From: Synergistaceae bacterium
GTDB taxonomy: Bacteria > Synergistota > Synergistia > Synergistales > Thermovirgaceae
Reading direction: 5' to 3'
Assembly: GCA_003446665.1 (NCBI GenBank)
Contig: DMCT01000033.1
Location: 2,501 to 28,541, forward strand
DNA length: 26,041 bases
Below are positions 14,481 through 24,008 of the stretch, one piece after another. Position numbers and translations under genes: made by a program. Below the pieces are notes generated by a model. That model did no database searches. It was not told the origin of the DNA and saw only the letters and a program-made list of their open reading frames with translations. Within the stretch, counting starts at the first letter, position 1. The number at the start of each line of letters is the position of its first letter.

Positions 14481-17301
14481 TTTGCATCCCCATTTCTTCA
14501 AGGTATTTCCGCAGATATTTTCCAGTATAGGATGTCTCGTTAGCCAAAATGCTTCCAAGAGATCCTGCACCTACAAGGAGTCCTCCATTCTCGCCACCTT
14601 CCGGCCCGAGGTCGATGATATGATCACATGAAGCGATGACGTCCAGGTTGTGTTCTATCACAACTACAGTGTTACCCTGGTCTACTAGTTTTTGTAAGAG
14701 GATTAATAATTTGTGAACATCCCTGTAATGCAATCCCGTGGTTGGCTCATCCATTAGATATAGCGTATTACCACGGAATTTCTTGCCAAGTTCGGTTGCC
14801 AGCTTCACTCGCTGCGCCTCTCCTCCGCTAAGGGTAGGTGCAGGCTGCCCCAGCCGGATATAGCCGAGTCCGGCTTCTGCGATAACTCGCAGTTTTCCTG
14901 CGATTCCAGGCTGATCAGAGAAGAATTCGGAAGCCTCGCTCACAGTCATTTCGAGTACTTCGGCGATGTTCTTCCCTTTAAATCGGATATCAAGCGTCTC
15001 CTGGTTGTAGCGTGAACCCTTGCATACATCGCACTTCACGTAAACGTCAGGCATGAAAAGCATCGAGATCTTGACTTCACCTTCACCCTTGCATGCCTCG
15101 CAACGCCCTCCCCTAACGTTGAAACTGAATCTGCCTGGGTCGTACCCTCGCATACGGGATTCGGGGAGTCTCGAATACAGTTCACGTATAGGTGTAAAAA
15201 CGCCAGTGTAGGTAGCCGGGTTAGATCGTGGGGTTCTTCCTATGGGAGCTTGATCTATCATCACCGCGTTCATGCCTTCCTGCCAGCCGGTAATTTCCTT
15301 GTGTTTCCCGGCCCGTTCTCGAAAAATTTTGTCTGTCTTCCGCCTGAGCCCCTTGTAAAGGATTTCATGCATAAGTGTGCTCTTGCCCGAACCTGAAACA
15401 CCGGTGATACATACAAAAAGCCCCAAGGGGATGTCTATATCCAGGTTTTTCAGGTTATTTTCCGAAGCACCTCTTATTCCGATGAATCCTTTCGGTTTTC
15501 TTCTCGTTTCGCTGCGTACGATTCCGGAAACGCTGCCTTTAAGATAAGGACCGGAAAGCGTGGATTTTTCTGACAATTTTAGGGGAGGTGCCGAAGCTAT
15601 AACTTTACCTCCCCATTCTCCTGCGCCGGGCCCGAGTTCTATGATGTGATCGGCCTGCATCATTGTTTCCCTGTCATGTTCGACCACGAGCACAGTGTTT
15701 TCCAGGTCGCGAATGGTCTCCAGGGTTTTCAAAAGTCTGGATGTATCTCTTGCATGCAACCCAATGGTCGGTTCATCGAGTACATACAATACTCCCGTAA
15801 GTTTCGACCCCAGTTGGGTGGCAAGCCTGATGCGTTGGCTTTCCCCCGCGCTCAGCGTGTCGGCTCGCCTTGAAAGGGAAAGGTATCCGACACCGACATC
15901 GTTCATGAAAGAAAGTCTTTTAATGATTTCAGCGACAATCGGTTCAGACAAGTCCTTTTTATCCTCTGAGAGGGTTATTGTTTCAAGTGTCTCCTTCAAT
16001 TTTTCAACGGCCATTGACACGACGTCACCTATATGCATGCCTCCGACTTTCACCGCAAGGGCTTCCCTACGCAGGCGAGCCCCACCGCAGGTCTTGCAGA
16101 TGTCTTCGTTTCTATAGCCTGCAAGTTCGTTTTTAACCGCCTCGGATTCAGTTTCTCGCCAGCGTGTCTCGAGCCATGGAATCAATCCTTCATAGCGGCC
16201 CATGTATTCGACTGTCTCGCCGCGTTTTTTGTCTCTGAAGTTAAGGACGAGTTTCTGTGACGACCCGTAAAGGATTATGTTTTTAACCTCTTCGGACAAA
16301 TCTTTATAGGCATTCTCGCCCAAATTCGCTTCAATGAACTCGTCTAAAGCGCTAAGCTTGCGGAGCATGTAATGTTTTTTCTTCCATGGAAGAAGTGCCC
16401 CTCCCAGGGGGGGCAAAGACTCATCGACAATCCTTTCGGGGGCGAAATATTCGTGACTACCCAATCCGTTACAATCGGGGCAGGCTCCGTAAGGATTGTT
16501 GAAGGAAAATAGCCTTGGTTCGATTTCGGGAAAGGAAATGTCACAATCCGGGCAAGCAGCATGTTCCGACAGGGTTTTGGTCTCGTCCATTGCCTCGATC
16601 TTGACGAAGCCTGAACTGGTTTCCAAAGCGGTTTCCACCGCCTCGGCAAGGCGTCCCCTGTTTTTTGACGAAACTGTCATCCTGTCGATTAAAATTTCTA
16701 TGTCATGCTTTCTGTTCTTATCAAGGGGTATATCTTCTTCAAGCCAATATAAAGTACCATCCACTTTTGCCCGCAGAAATCCCTGCTTGAGAAATTGTAT
16801 GAAAAGATTCTTGAATTCACCCTTTTTACCCTTTATAACGGGGGCCAGTATTTCCACTGGCTGATCTTCGTAGTTGCCCAAGATGAGACTGACAATTTCG
16901 TCCAGACTGTAACTTCTCAGCTCCTTGCCGCATTCGGGGCAATAGGGGATCCCGGCTCTTCCAAAAAGAAGCCTGAGGTAATCGTAGATTTCCGTGACCG
17001 TTCCTACCGTTGACCGGGGATTATGGGAAACTCCTTTCTGCTCTATCGAGATGGACGGTGATAGTCCTGATATGTCGTCTACGTCAGGCTTGTCCTGCAT
17101 TCCAAGAAACTGTCTTGCATAGGCTGAAAGGGATTCCACGTAGCGCCGCTGACCTTCGGCATAGATCGTGTCAAAGGCAAGTGAGGATTTACCCGAACCT
17201 GAAGGACCGGTTATCACCACGAGCCGGTTTTTAGGAATGCGTACGTCTATATTTTTTAGATTGTGTTCTCTTGCGCCTTTTACCTGTATCCATCTGGGCA
17301 C
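14470..17301 (-). CDS. uvrA: Excinuclease ABC subunit A
   Basis: DNA-damage sensor of nucleotide excision repair, a dimeric ABC-type ATPase that loads UvrB. From the GTG at 17301 the protein is 943 residues, the usual size. The first Walker A GPSGSGKSS (32-40) and the second GVSGSGKST are present, as are zinc-finger cysteines in CPDCDI, CPDCNG and the CEACKGEGEV...CDVCKG module. The first ABC signature reads LSAGESQRIRLATQL, with alanine where LSGGE is usual; the second is LSGGEAQR. The GTG follows GGTGGAGGTG by about ten bases and overlaps the uvrB end by 71 bases. A start at 17361 would add 20 non-conserved residues. Confidence 0.95.
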   Translation of the reverse strand: MPRWIQVKGAREHNLKNIDVRIPKNRLVVITGPSGSGKSSLAFDTIYAEGQRRYVESLSAYARQFLGMQDKPDVDDISGLSPSISIEQKGVSHNPRSTVGTVTEIYDYLRLLFGRAGIPYCPECGKELRSYSLDEIVSLILGNYEDQPVEILAPVIKGKKGEFKNLFIQFLKQGFLRAKVDGTLYWLEEDIPLDKNRKHDIEILIDRMTVSSKNRGRLAEAVETALETSSGFVKIEAMDETKTLSEHAACPDCDISFPEIEPRLFSFNNPYGACPDCNGLGSHEYFAPERIVDESLPPLGGALLPWKKKHYMLRKLSALDEFIEANLGENAYKDLSEEVKNIILYGSSQKLVLNFRDKKRGETVEYMGRYEGLIPWLETRWRETESEAVKNELAGYRNEDICKTCGGARLRREALAVKVGGMHIGDVVSMAVEKLKETLETITLSEDKKDLSEPIVAEIIKRLSFMNDVGVGYLSLSRRADTLSAGESQRIRLATQLGSKLTGVLYVLDEPTIGLHARDTSRLLKTLETIRDLENTVLVVEHDRETMMQADHIIELGPGAGEWGGKVIASAPPLKLSEKSTLSGPYLKGSVSGIVRSETRRKPKGFIGIRGASENNLKNLDIDIPLGLFVCITGVSGSGKSTLMHEILYKGLRRKTDKIFRERAGKHKEITGWQEGMNAVMIDQAPIGRTPRSNPATYTGVFTPIRELYSRLPESRMRGYDPGRFSFNVRGGRCEACKGEGEVKISMLFMPDVYVKCDVCKGSRYNQETLDIRFKGKNIAEVLEMTVSEASEFFSDQPGIAGKLRVIAEAGLGYIRLGQPAPTLSGGEAQRVKLATELGKKFRGNTLYLMDEPTTGLHYRDVHKLLILLQKLVDQGNTVVVIEHNLDVIASCDHIIDLGPEGGENGGLLVGAGSLGSILANETSYTGKYLRKYLEEMGMQNEQ

Positions 17302-19282
17302 GTATGGTTTCACCTCCACCTTTTTTCTGCAGGATGTCCCTGATGGCGGCAGCCTTTTCAAAGTTCAGTTTTTCTACGGCTTCCCACATCATTCGTTCCA
17401 GTTCCTGCCTCGAAAGTGTAACAACACCAGGCTCAGCATTTATTTGGTCTTTTCCGGTGGTTTGAAGCTCCTCCGGGAGAATGTGGACTATATCTTTTAT
17501 AATTGACCGTGGTTCAATGCCGTGTTTTTCATTATATTCAATTTGAATCCTGCGCCGCCTGGTGGTCTCTTCCACGGCGCGTCGGATGCTCCCTGTTTCT
17601 CTGTCTGCATAAAGAACGACCGTTCCCGCTGTGTTGCGGGCGGCTCTGCCTATCATTTGTACGAGCGACCTGTGGGACCTAAGGAAGCCTTCCCTGTCGG
17701 CATCGACAATTGCTACCAGTGAAACTTCGGGAAGATCGATGCCTTCGCGAAGAAGGTTTACTCCGACCAGTATCGATATATCGCCGCGTCGTAGTTCCCT
17801 GATCAACTCGACTCTTTCAAAGGCGTCCAGCTCTGAATGTATGTACCTGACGGAGAACCCGATTTCGGAAAGATATTCCGCAAGATCTTCTGAAGATCGC
17901 TTCGTGAGCGTAGTAACAAGGGCCCTTTCCCCCTTTTCAACTACGGATCTCAGGCGTTCGACCAGGTCATCCACCTGATTACGCGCAGGAGAGACCTCGA
18001 GCACAGGGTCTACAACACCGGTAGGCCTGACTACTTGTTCAACAACCTGGTCAGATACGCTCATTTCCCAGTCTCCGGGTGTGGCCGAAACGAAACAGAC
18101 CTTTTTCAGGTATCCCTTGAACTCCTCCCATTTGAGTGGTCTGTTGTCAAGACAGGAGGGTAGTCTGAACCCATACTCGACCAGTGTTTCTTTCCTTGCC
18201 CTGTCTCCGTTGTACATGCCCTGGACCTGGGGAATAGTGATATGTGATTCGTCGATAAAGAAAAGGAAATCCTCCGGGAAAAAATCCAGGAGTGTTCCAG
18301 GTGGTTCGCCTGGGGCACGTTCGTCGAGATATCTGGAATAGTTCTCTATGCCTGAGCAATATCCTACCTCGGCAAGCATTTCCATATCATATCTAGTCCT
18401 CATTTCGATTCTTTGTGCCTCCAGCAGTTTGCCGCATGAATGGAAATAATCGATTCGTTCCTCCAACTCTTTTCCTATCTGCCCAAGGGCTTTCGAGATT
18501 GCTTCATCGGAAGTTATGTAGTGCTGCGCCGGGAAAATAGCTGCGCTTTCCTTAGATACCAGACTCTTTCCTGTTACAGGGTCAATTTCGTCTATCTTTT
18601 CGATTGTTTCATCAAAAAAAACCACTCTTAAGGCCGTGTCGCTGTAAGCCGGGAAAATCTCGAAAATTTCACCACGCGCCCTGAAATTGCCGGGTTCCAG
18701 CACAGCATCGTTTCTTACATAATGGTTCCGGTCAAGTTGTTCCACGAAATCTCTTCGCTGGTAACTCTCACCCACCGAGAACCTGAAAACCGCCTCTTCG
18801 TAATTTTTTCTTTTACCGATTCCGTAGATACAGGATACGCTCGCGACCACGATGACGTCCCGCCTTTCAAGAAGCGCCTTAGTGGTGGACAACCGCAACT
18901 TTTCTATCCTTTCGTTGATAGAGGCATCTTTTTCAATATAAATATCACTCGAGGGGACATATGCTTCAGGTTGATAATAGTCATAGTAGCTTACGAAATA
19001 TTCCACGGCGTTTTCCGGGAAAAAACTTTTGAATTCGCTGTAAAGCTGAGCGGCCAATGTCTTGTTATGAGCAAGTACCAGGGTGGGAACCTGTAGTTTT
19101 TGAATAACATGGGCCATCGTAAAGGTTTTTCCGCTTCCTGTGACACCCAGCAGACATTGTTTATTTAATCCCTTGCTGAATCCTTCTACCAGCAATTCTA
19201 TGGCTTTCGGCTGGTCGCCTGCAGGGGGCCATGGGGCCGAAAGTTGAAATTGATGTCCTTTCATGGTGCTTTTCACCTTCAT
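17231..19282 (-). CDS. uvrB: Excinuclease ABC subunit B
   Basis: Damage-verifying helicase-like subunit of nucleotide excision repair, 683 residues. It has Walker A GVTGSGKT (46-53), the aromatic beta-hairpin YYDYYQPEAYVPSSDIY, Walker B-region FFIDESH, helicase motif VGVNLLREGIDLPEVSLV and QMIGRAARN. A C-terminal UVR domain (LERMMWEAVEKLNFEKAAAI) recruits UvrC. The tail beyond it is basic and runs into the uvrA frame. An ATG at 19264 has a better-spaced ribosome site (GAAGGTG) than the ATG at 19282. Only 9 bases separate the upstream ftsH terminator T-run from the first start, leaving no room for a promoter in between. Confidence 0.95.
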   Translation of the reverse strand: MKVKSTMKGHQFQLSAPWPPAGDQPKAIELLVEGFSKGLNKQCLLGVTGSGKTFTMAHVIQKLQVPTLVLAHNKTLAAQLYSEFKSFFPENAVEYFVSYYDYYQPEAYVPSSDIYIEKDASINERIEKLRLSTTKALLERRDVIVVASVSCIYGIGKRKNYEEAVFRFSVGESYQRRDFVEQLDRNHYVRNDAVLEPGNFRARGEIFEIFPAYSDTALRVVFFDETIEKIDEIDPVTGKSLVSKESAAIFPAQHYITSDEAISKALGQIGKELEERIDYFHSCGKLLEAQRIEMRTRYDMEMLAEVGYCSGIENYSRYLDERAPGEPPGTLLDFFPEDFLFFIDESHITIPQVQGMYNGDRARKETLVEYGFRLPSCLDNRPLKWEEFKGYLKKVCFVSATPGDWEMSVSDQVVEQVVRPTGVVDPVLEVSPARNQVDDLVERLRSVVEKGERALVTTLTKRSSEDLAEYLSEIGFSVRYIHSELDAFERVELIRELRRGDISILVGVNLLREGIDLPEVSLVAIVDADREGFLRSHRSLVQMIGRAARNTAGTVVLYADRETGSIRRAVEETTRRRRIQIEYNEKHGIEPRSIIKDIVHILPEELQTTGKDQINAEPGVVTLSRQELERMMWEAVEKLNFEKAAAIRDILQKKGGGETIRAQMDTGKRRKRTQSKKYRRTHS

Positions 19283-19291
19283 CCCTGTCTT

Positions 19292-19333
19292 AAAAAAGAG
19301 CGTTCGAAGAAAAAAATATCTCTCCGAACGCTC
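19292..19333 (-). terminator. Rho-independent terminator of tilS-hpt-ftsH
   Basis: On the minus strand GAGCGTTCG (19333-19325) pairs perfectly with CGAACGCTC (19306-19298), followed by TTTTTT. It begins 45 bases after the ftsH stop and ends directly in front of uvrB. Confidence 0.88.
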
Positions 19334-19378
19334 AAACCGCCCTATCTTCTCTTGACAGAACCGTAGTGAGTTCTCGAA

Positions 19379-21304
19379 TCAACTTTCTCCTTCGACTTTA
19401 TCCGAAGTTCCATCATCTGTCCTTCTTCCGGAAGCCACGGAAAGGGGGTCGTTTAACGAACCATCTTCCTCGACGATCGGTTCATCCCCTTGTTGTTCCT
19501 CTTCAAGGCCCTTTTGGAGTAACTCGTCCAGCCTCGAGCCTTCGATGACTTCTTCCTCAAGAAGAACTTTGGTGATTCGTCGGTGAGAATCGGCATGTTC
19601 AACCAGCAACGCACGTACCGTATCATAGCAGTCGTCGACGATTCTGCGAACTTCCTGGTCGATGGCGTAGGCGACTTCGTCACTATAGTTCCTGTCCTCC
19701 ATGATGTCGCGTCCCAAAAATACTTCGTGCTGTTTTCTGCCAAGCGTTACAGGCCCAAGCCTGTCACTCATGCCGAACTCCGTAACCATCTGTCTGGCGA
19801 TTTGTGTCGCCCTTTCCAGGTCGTTTTGGGCTCCCGTAGTGATGTCCTCGAAATGGATCTCCTCTGCGACACGCCCCCCCAAAAGGACGGAGATCCTGTT
19901 TATGAGTTCCTTTTTGGACATAAGAAACCTGTCTTCCTCGGGTAACTGCAACGTGTAGCCCAAAGCCTTGTGTCCTCTAGGGATTATAGATACCTTGTGC
20001 ACAGGATCGCATCCAGGCAAGAGTTTTGCAACCAGGGCGTGACCTACCTCATGGTAGGCTATGATTTCCTTTTCATGCTGGGAAATCAGCCTGCTGCGCC
20101 GTTCCGGGCCGGCAAGGACCCTGTCTATGGCTTCCTCGAATTCGCCCATGCTTATAGTCTTTCGGTTCTTTCTCGCCGCCAGAAGGGCCGCTTCGTTAAC
20201 CAGGTTGGCAAGGTCCGCTCCCACGAAACCAGGAGTCCTCCTAGCTATCACTTCGAGATCGACGTCATCGGCGATTTTTACGTTTCTTATGTGAACCTTC
20301 AATATCTCTTCCCGGCCTTTAAGGTCCGGTCTGTCGACTACGATTTGCCTGTCGAACCTTCCTGGCCGAAGCAGGGCTGGATCCAGGATGTCGGGCCTGT
20401 TCGTGGCAGCAATAAGGATAATCCCCGTAGTAGCATCAAACCCATCCATCTCTACAAGCAACTGGTTCAGTGTCTGTTCCCTTTCGTCGTGACCACCACC
20501 AAGTCCAGCTCCTCTTTGCCGTCCCACGGCATCGATTTCGTCGATAAAAACAATGCAGGGGTTGTATTTTTTTGCCTGTTCGAACATGTCTCTCACCCGC
20601 GCTGCTCCTACTCCGACGAACATTTCGACGAAATCCGAACCGCTGATACTGAAAAAAGGGACTTCGGCTTCGCCCGAACAGGCGCGTGCGAGCAGCGTCT
20701 TCCCCGCCCCGGGGGGACCCAGAAGCAGTACCCCTTTCGGAATACGTGCGCCGATGGACGCAAATTTCCCCGGATCCTTTAAAAACTCGACTACTTCCTG
20801 TAGTTCTTCCTTAGACTCGTCGCATCCGGCGACATCGGCGAAGGTTACCTTCGGACGGTTGTCCAGAAACAGTTTCGCCTTGTTTTTCGCGAAACTCATC
20901 ACACGGTTACCGCCACCCTGCATGTGGTAAAGGATGAAAATCCATGCCCCGATCAAAAGGAGTGTCGGGAAAAGAGATGACATCATCGTGGCCCACCATG
21001 GTGCCTGCTGGGGGGGGGTTACCGTCACATCTACACCTTTTTCGGCCAATTCCCTGGCCAGATCGCCGACACCGATGGCCGTGGTCGAATACTTCTGACC
21101 GTCTTTCATTGTGCCTGTAATTTTTTCGCCTTCTATAGTTGCGGTAGCCACTCTCCCTGCCCTGGAAGCCGACAGGAACTCACTATAGGCGAGAGGCTCA
21201 TATTCCGCAGGTCCCTGGACCGGAGAGAGAAAGACGTTTACGAGACTGACGACAAGAACGATCAATACAAGGTACAGCCCCAGGTTTTTCATCATTCGTC
21301 CCAA
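19379..21304 (-). CDS. ftsH: ATP-dependent zinc metalloprotease FtsH
   Basis: Membrane-anchored AAA+ protease that degrades misassembled membrane proteins and regulators, 641 residues. There are two transmembrane segments (about 9-27 and 110-127) around an extracytoplasmic domain. The AAA+ module has Walker A GPPGAGKT (196-203) and Walker B IVFIDE (251-256), with the second-region [18 protein letters not shown]. The zinc site is HEVGH (418-422, where many relatives have HEAGH) with D495 as probable third ligand. The TTG at 21304 is seven bases after GAGAGGTGG; ATG codons at 21295 and 21292 are alternatives. Last gene of tilS-hpt-ftsH, a widely conserved order. Confidence 0.96.
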   Translation of the reverse strand: MGRMMKNLGLYLVLIVLVVSLVNVFLSPVQGPAEYEPLAYSEFLSASRAGRVATATIEGEKITGTMKDGQKYSTTAIGVGDLARELAEKGVDVTVTPPQQAPWWATMMSSLFPTLLLIGAWIFILYHMQGGGNRVMSFAKNKAKLFLDNRPKVTFADVAGCDESKEELQEVVEFLKDPGKFASIGARIPKGVLLLGPPGAGKTLLARACSGEAEVPFFSISGSDFVEMFVGVGAARVRDMFEQAKKYNPCIVFIDEIDAVGRQRGAGLGGGHDEREQTLNQLLVEMDGFDATTGIILIAATNRPDILDPALLRPGRFDRQIVVDRPDLKGREEILKVHIRNVKIADDVDLEVIARRTPGFVGADLANLVNEAALLAARKNRKTISMGEFEEAIDRVLAGPERRSRLISQHEKEIIAYHEVGHALVAKLLPGCDPVHKVSIIPRGHKALGYTLQLPEEDRFLMSKKELINRISVLLGGRVAEEIHFEDITTGAQNDLERATQIARQMVTEFGMSDRLGPVTLGRKQHEVFLGRDIMEDRNYSDEVAYAIDQEVRRIVDDCYDTVRALLVEHADSHRRITKVLLEEEVIEGSRLDELLQKGLEEEQQGDEPIVEEDGSLNDPLSVASGRRTDDGTSDKVEGES

Positions 21305-21340
21305 AAGATTCCCACCTCTCGTTTATCTCGCTTTTTTTTG

Positions 21341-21880
21341 TCAGGATGTGGTCCTGAGCACGTGAATATCTGGAAGATTTCTCCAGCGCCCGGAAAAATC
21401 CAGCCCGTAACCGACAACAAACTCATCTGGAATTTCAAATCCCCTGTAATTTATATCGATTTTTACCTGACGACGTTCAGGTTTGTCGAGCAATGAGCAG
21501 ATCCTGATTTCCTTCGGGGACCTTTCCCCGAGGATGCTTGTCAGGTAGTGTAATGTCAAGCCGGTATCCACTATATCCTCTACTATAAGGACCTTTCTTC
21601 CGGTGATTTCTTCATCCAGATCCTTTGTTATTTTCACTACACCGCTCGATTTCGTGGAAGAACCATAAGAAGAAACTGCCAAAAAATCAAGTTCCACGGG
21701 AACCTTTGAATTCAAGCAACGCGCAAGATCGGATAAAAAAATCACCGAACCCTTGAGAACCCCGATAAAAAGAAGTGGTTCACCGTCGAAATCTTTTTCT
21801 ATTTCCACAGCTAATTCCCTTACACGGCACGATATTTTTTCCCTGGAAATCAGTATCTCGCCTGGACAGTAACTGCTCAT
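21341..21880 (-). CDS. hpt: Hypoxanthine phosphoribosyltransferase
   Basis: Purine salvage enzyme converting hypoxanthine or guanine and PRPP to IMP or GMP, 179 residues. It shows the PRPP loop VLIVEDIVDTGLTL (97-110), the flexible-loop region LDFLAVSSYGSSTKSSG (64-80) and an early GVLKGS (40-45), all typical. Its ATG overlaps the tilS stop by four bases, and ftsH starts 36 bases downstream. Cytoplasmic. Confidence 0.95.
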   Translation of the reverse strand: MSSYCPGEILISREKISCRVRELAVEIEKDFDGEPLLFIGVLKGSVIFLSDLARCLNSKVPVELDFLAVSSYGSSTKSSGVVKITKDLDEEITGRKVLIVEDIVDTGLTLHYLTSILGERSPKEIRICSLLDKPERRQVKIDINYRGFEIPDEFVVGYGLDFSGRWRNLPDIHVLRTTS

Positions 21881-23211
21881 GCCCTATAATCCCCCTTGAA
21901 GGCCAGCTCCGCCTGTATGGCGATAGAATCTAAATCTTCTTTACACCCGACTTTGCTCCTGTACACCAAAGTCCACCAGTTGCCCGATGGGGCGACAATA
22001 ACAGGCCACTGCCTCCGGAAACACCATGGCACCGGCATTTCGCCCGAATGTTGCTTTTGGAACGTCGCGGCATCGGTCAGAAGACAATTACGAGATTCTT
22101 CTTTCGGAATGAACATTCGCCATGGCCTTGTTGAAAGCGACCGAGAACATGATACATGTCTCCACGAAAATTTCCATAGCCCCCAAGAGAAAGCTCCTTC
22201 AGGTTCGTCGAAAGAAAGCTTGGCGGCAGCCGGTTTCTCCCTGGTGAGCCAGTCCCTTTCTACAAGCATTAAATATTCACTGCTCCCGCACATCTCTATC
22301 CTGTCTTGCCATTGGAGACGCCAGGGATCTTCCTTTCCTAGAAGCCGCACCAGGGATTTCAATCGTCTCCGTTCAAGACTTTTCAAACCGAGCTTTTTGC
22401 AATCTTCCACCAGGATTTCAACGGCCATTTCTGCATCGATGCCGGAAAGCCTTTTCCTGTCCCATGACCTTATAGCACAAGGAACTTCCGTGCGTAGCCA
22501 GGGCAGGATGCGGGAAATCAAGTAACTTCGTCTTTCGGATATCTTGCGTGCATCCTCAGCCAGGCCAAGCAAGTGCTCGCCGATCTTTTTGTTGTATGAT
22601 TCCTCAAGATACGGAATTAGCTCGTGACGTATCCGGTTTCTCAGGTATGATGTGTCCTTGTTGGTGTCGTCAGTCATCCACGGAATTTTACGGGCTTTGA
22701 GAAATTCCATAAGATCGAGGCGTTTCATTTCTATGACAGGGCGGACTATTTTCCCCCGTTTTTCCGGTATCCCTGCAAGGCCACGTATACCACAGCCCCT
22801 GAGTATATTGTGCAGTATCGTTTCCACCTGGTCATCCGCAGTATGGCCTACGGCGATCCAATCAGCTCCGAACCGTTCGGCACATTCTTCTAGGAAACCA
22901 TAACGAAGCCGCCTGCCGGCTTCCTCCATGCTTTCTCCTTTATTTTTTTCCCGCGGCACATCGAAGGTCACGCTCGTAAAGGCCAGGTTCCATTCCTTGG
23001 CCAGGTTTCCTACGAATTCCTCATCCCTTTTTGCGGCTTCAGCTCGGATTCCGTGGTTTACGTGAGCCACGATCAGGTTTTCTGCAGGCATGACTTTCAT
23101 CAACAGCCAAAGCATGCAGACCGAGTCGCTTCCACCGGAAACGGCTGCAACCATCTTTTGCGATTCGCCCAACCATCCCTGGCGTTTTCCTGCCCTCTTA
23201 AGGGCAGCCAT
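21877..23211 (-). CDS. tilS: tRNA(Ile)-lysidine synthase
   Basis: Modifies C34 of tRNA-Ile2 to lysidine so that it reads AUA codons. From the chosen ATG at 23211 the protein is 444 residues. It has the N-type ATP pyrophosphatase motif AVSGGSDS (23-30), VAHVNHGIRAEA and WIAVGHTADDQVETILHNILRG as in the family. The C-terminal half (about 200-444) is more divergent. The ATG follows GAAAGG by six bases. The longer frame starts at a TTG at 23274, inside the T-rich tail of a terminator, and is unlikely. First gene of tilS-hpt-ftsH; I could not assign a promoter. Confidence 0.92.
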   Translation of the reverse strand: MAALKRAGKRQGWLGESQKMVAAVSGGSDSVCMLWLLMKVMPAENLIVAHVNHGIRAEAAKRDEEFVGNLAKEWNLAFTSVTFDVPREKNKGESMEEAGRRLRYGFLEECAERFGADWIAVGHTADDQVETILHNILRGCGIRGLAGIPEKRGKIVRPVIEMKRLDLMEFLKARKIPWMTDDTNKDTSYLRNRIRHELIPYLEESYNKKIGEHLLGLAEDARKISERRSYLISRILPWLRTEVPCAIRSWDRKRLSGIDAEMAVEILVEDCKKLGLKSLERRRLKSLVRLLGKEDPWRLQWQDRIEMCGSSEYLMLVERDWLTREKPAAAKLSFDEPEGAFSWGLWKFSWRHVSCSRSLSTRPWRMFIPKEESRNCLLTDAATFQKQHSGEMPVPWCFRRQWPVIVAPSGNWWTLVYRSKVGCKEDLDSIAIQAELAFKGDYRA

Positions 23212-23278
23212 CAAAAACCTTTCATCCACAAAAAGCAACCCCGTTTTTACAAATTCCCGCACCTCAAAGAACAAAACA

Positions 23279-23297
23279 GCGGGAGCGAAGCTCCCGC
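23279..23297 (-). terminator. Terminator after the second tRNA-fMet gene
   Basis: A perfect eight-base-pair hairpin, GCGGGAGC and GCTCCCGC with a three-base loop, is followed on the minus strand by TGTTTTGTTCTTT. It separates the tRNA-fMet unit from tilS. Confidence 0.8.
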
Positions 23298-23375
23298 CTC
23301 CATTTTACGACATGTTTCAGATTTATTGTGTTTACGTGCTCAGGCTTTTGGGAAAAACCCAACCACTCTGATGTC

Positions 23376-23452
<77 letters not shown>

Positions 23453-23480
23453 ATTTGCTTTGTTATCAACTTTCCCAAAA

Positions 23481-23510
23481 GTTATAACGCAAAGTCCTTG
23501 AAACAAACAA
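23481..23510 (-). promoter_or_regulatory. Probable promoter of tRNA-fMet copy 1
   Basis: On the minus strand TTGTTT (23505-23510) and TATAAC (23481-23486) are 18 bases apart, placing the start about 20 bases before the mature tRNA. It lies downstream of the terminator at 23578-23603, which would otherwise silence this gene. Confidence 0.5.
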
Positions 23511-23577
23511 CGTCGTCCCGGTTCGTACAATTGATTGCAGGCAAGGAGCCTTGTTTTCGATCTAAATAAAGAAAAAT

Positions 23578-23603
23578 CGGAAGGCGAAGGCACCAACCTT
23601 CCG
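23578..23603. terminator. Hairpin terminator between the tRNA units
   Basis: CGGAAGG (23578-23584) pairs with CCTTCCG (23597-23603). T-rich tracts follow on both strands (ATTTTTCTTTATTT on the minus strand, TTTTCTGGTTTTTTT on the plus strand). On the minus strand it ends the Leu-fMet-Met transcript. Confidence 0.75.
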
Positions 23604-23623
23604 TTTTCTGGTTTTTTTAAAAA

Positions 23624-23700
23624 TGGTGGCGGTGAGTGGAGTCGAACCACTGACACTGCGGGTATGAACCGCATGCTCTCGCCAACTGAGCTACACCGCC
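23624..23700 (-). tRNA. Elongator tRNA-Met (anticodon CAT)
   Basis: 77-base gene with encoded CCA. The acceptor stem pairs GGCGGTG with CACCGCC, and the anticodon arm TGCGG-TTCATAC-CCGCA shows CAT. As I recall the Bacillus elongator tRNA-Met, the first half resembles it closely, so I call elongator Met rather than the CAT-bearing tRNA-Ile2. That choice rests on memory. Confidence 0.88.
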
Positions 23701-23703
23701 GTT

Positions 23704-23781
<78 letters not shown>

Positions 23782-23802
23782 ATAAAGGCCTTGTCGCTGT
23801 TT

Positions 23803-23889
23803 TGGTGCCGGGCGCGGGAATCGAACCCGCATGGACTTCCGTCCACAGGATTTTAAGTCCCGTGCGTCTACCGTTTCCGCCAGCCCGGC
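23803..23889 (-). tRNA. tRNA-Leu (anticodon TAA)
   Basis: 87-base class II tRNA with encoded CCA. The acceptor stem pairs GCCGGGC with GCCCGGC, the anticodon loop CTTAAAA gives TAA, and the long variable arm is TGGAC-GGAA-GTCCA. First gene of the Leu-fMet-Met transcript, about 10 bases downstream of its -10 box. Confidence 0.96.
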
Positions 23890-23900
23890 CGGCGGACATT

Positions 23901-23929
23901 ATTATATGCACCGTCCCTGAAACCGTCAA
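23901..23929 (-). promoter_or_regulatory. Strong promoter of the tRNA Leu-fMet-Met unit
   Basis: On the minus strand TTGACG (23924-23929) and TATAAT (23901-23906) are exactly 17 bases apart, eleven of twelve consensus bases. This is expected for a stable-RNA promoter. It is divergent from the yerC promoter, the two -35 boxes being about 50 bases apart. Confidence 0.85.
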
Positions 23930-23979
23930 GCGGAAGGGCCTTCTCAACAAAATCTGGTAAAAAACCTCGGGTGGGATGC

Positions 23980-24008
23980 TTGTTATCTCGTAACAGCAAT
24001 GCTAGAAT
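23980..24008 (+). promoter_or_regulatory. Promoter of yerC with extended -10
   Basis: TTGTTA (23980-23985) and TAGAAT (24003-24008) are 17 bases apart, with a TGC extension before the -10 box. The start would be near 24015, about 40 bases before the ATG. The spacer and start region contain inverted repeats that could be operators. Confidence 0.7.

Noticed and set aside
19298..19333. GTTCG/CGAAC pair before uvrB as a LexA (SOS) box
   Set aside because: The Gram-positive SOS box is CGAAC-N4-GTTCG. Here the halves are in the opposite order with a long loop and a T-run, which is a terminator.
19970..20782. A 270-codon plus-strand open frame opposite ftsH
   Set aside because: It lies wholly antisense to the conserved AAA+ and protease domains of ftsH. 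Its composition reflects that gene, and I recognise no protein motif in it.
23212..23274. tilS start at the TTG at 23274
   Set aside because: It lies in the T-rich tail of a perfect hairpin terminator. An ATG with GAAAGG six bases upstream gives a normal N-terminus.
23624..23700. The CAT tRNA as tRNA-Ile2, the substrate of the nearby tilS
   Set aside because: The acceptor and D-arm sequence look like elongator tRNA-Met of Gram-positive bacteria. I keep Ile2 only as a minor alternative.
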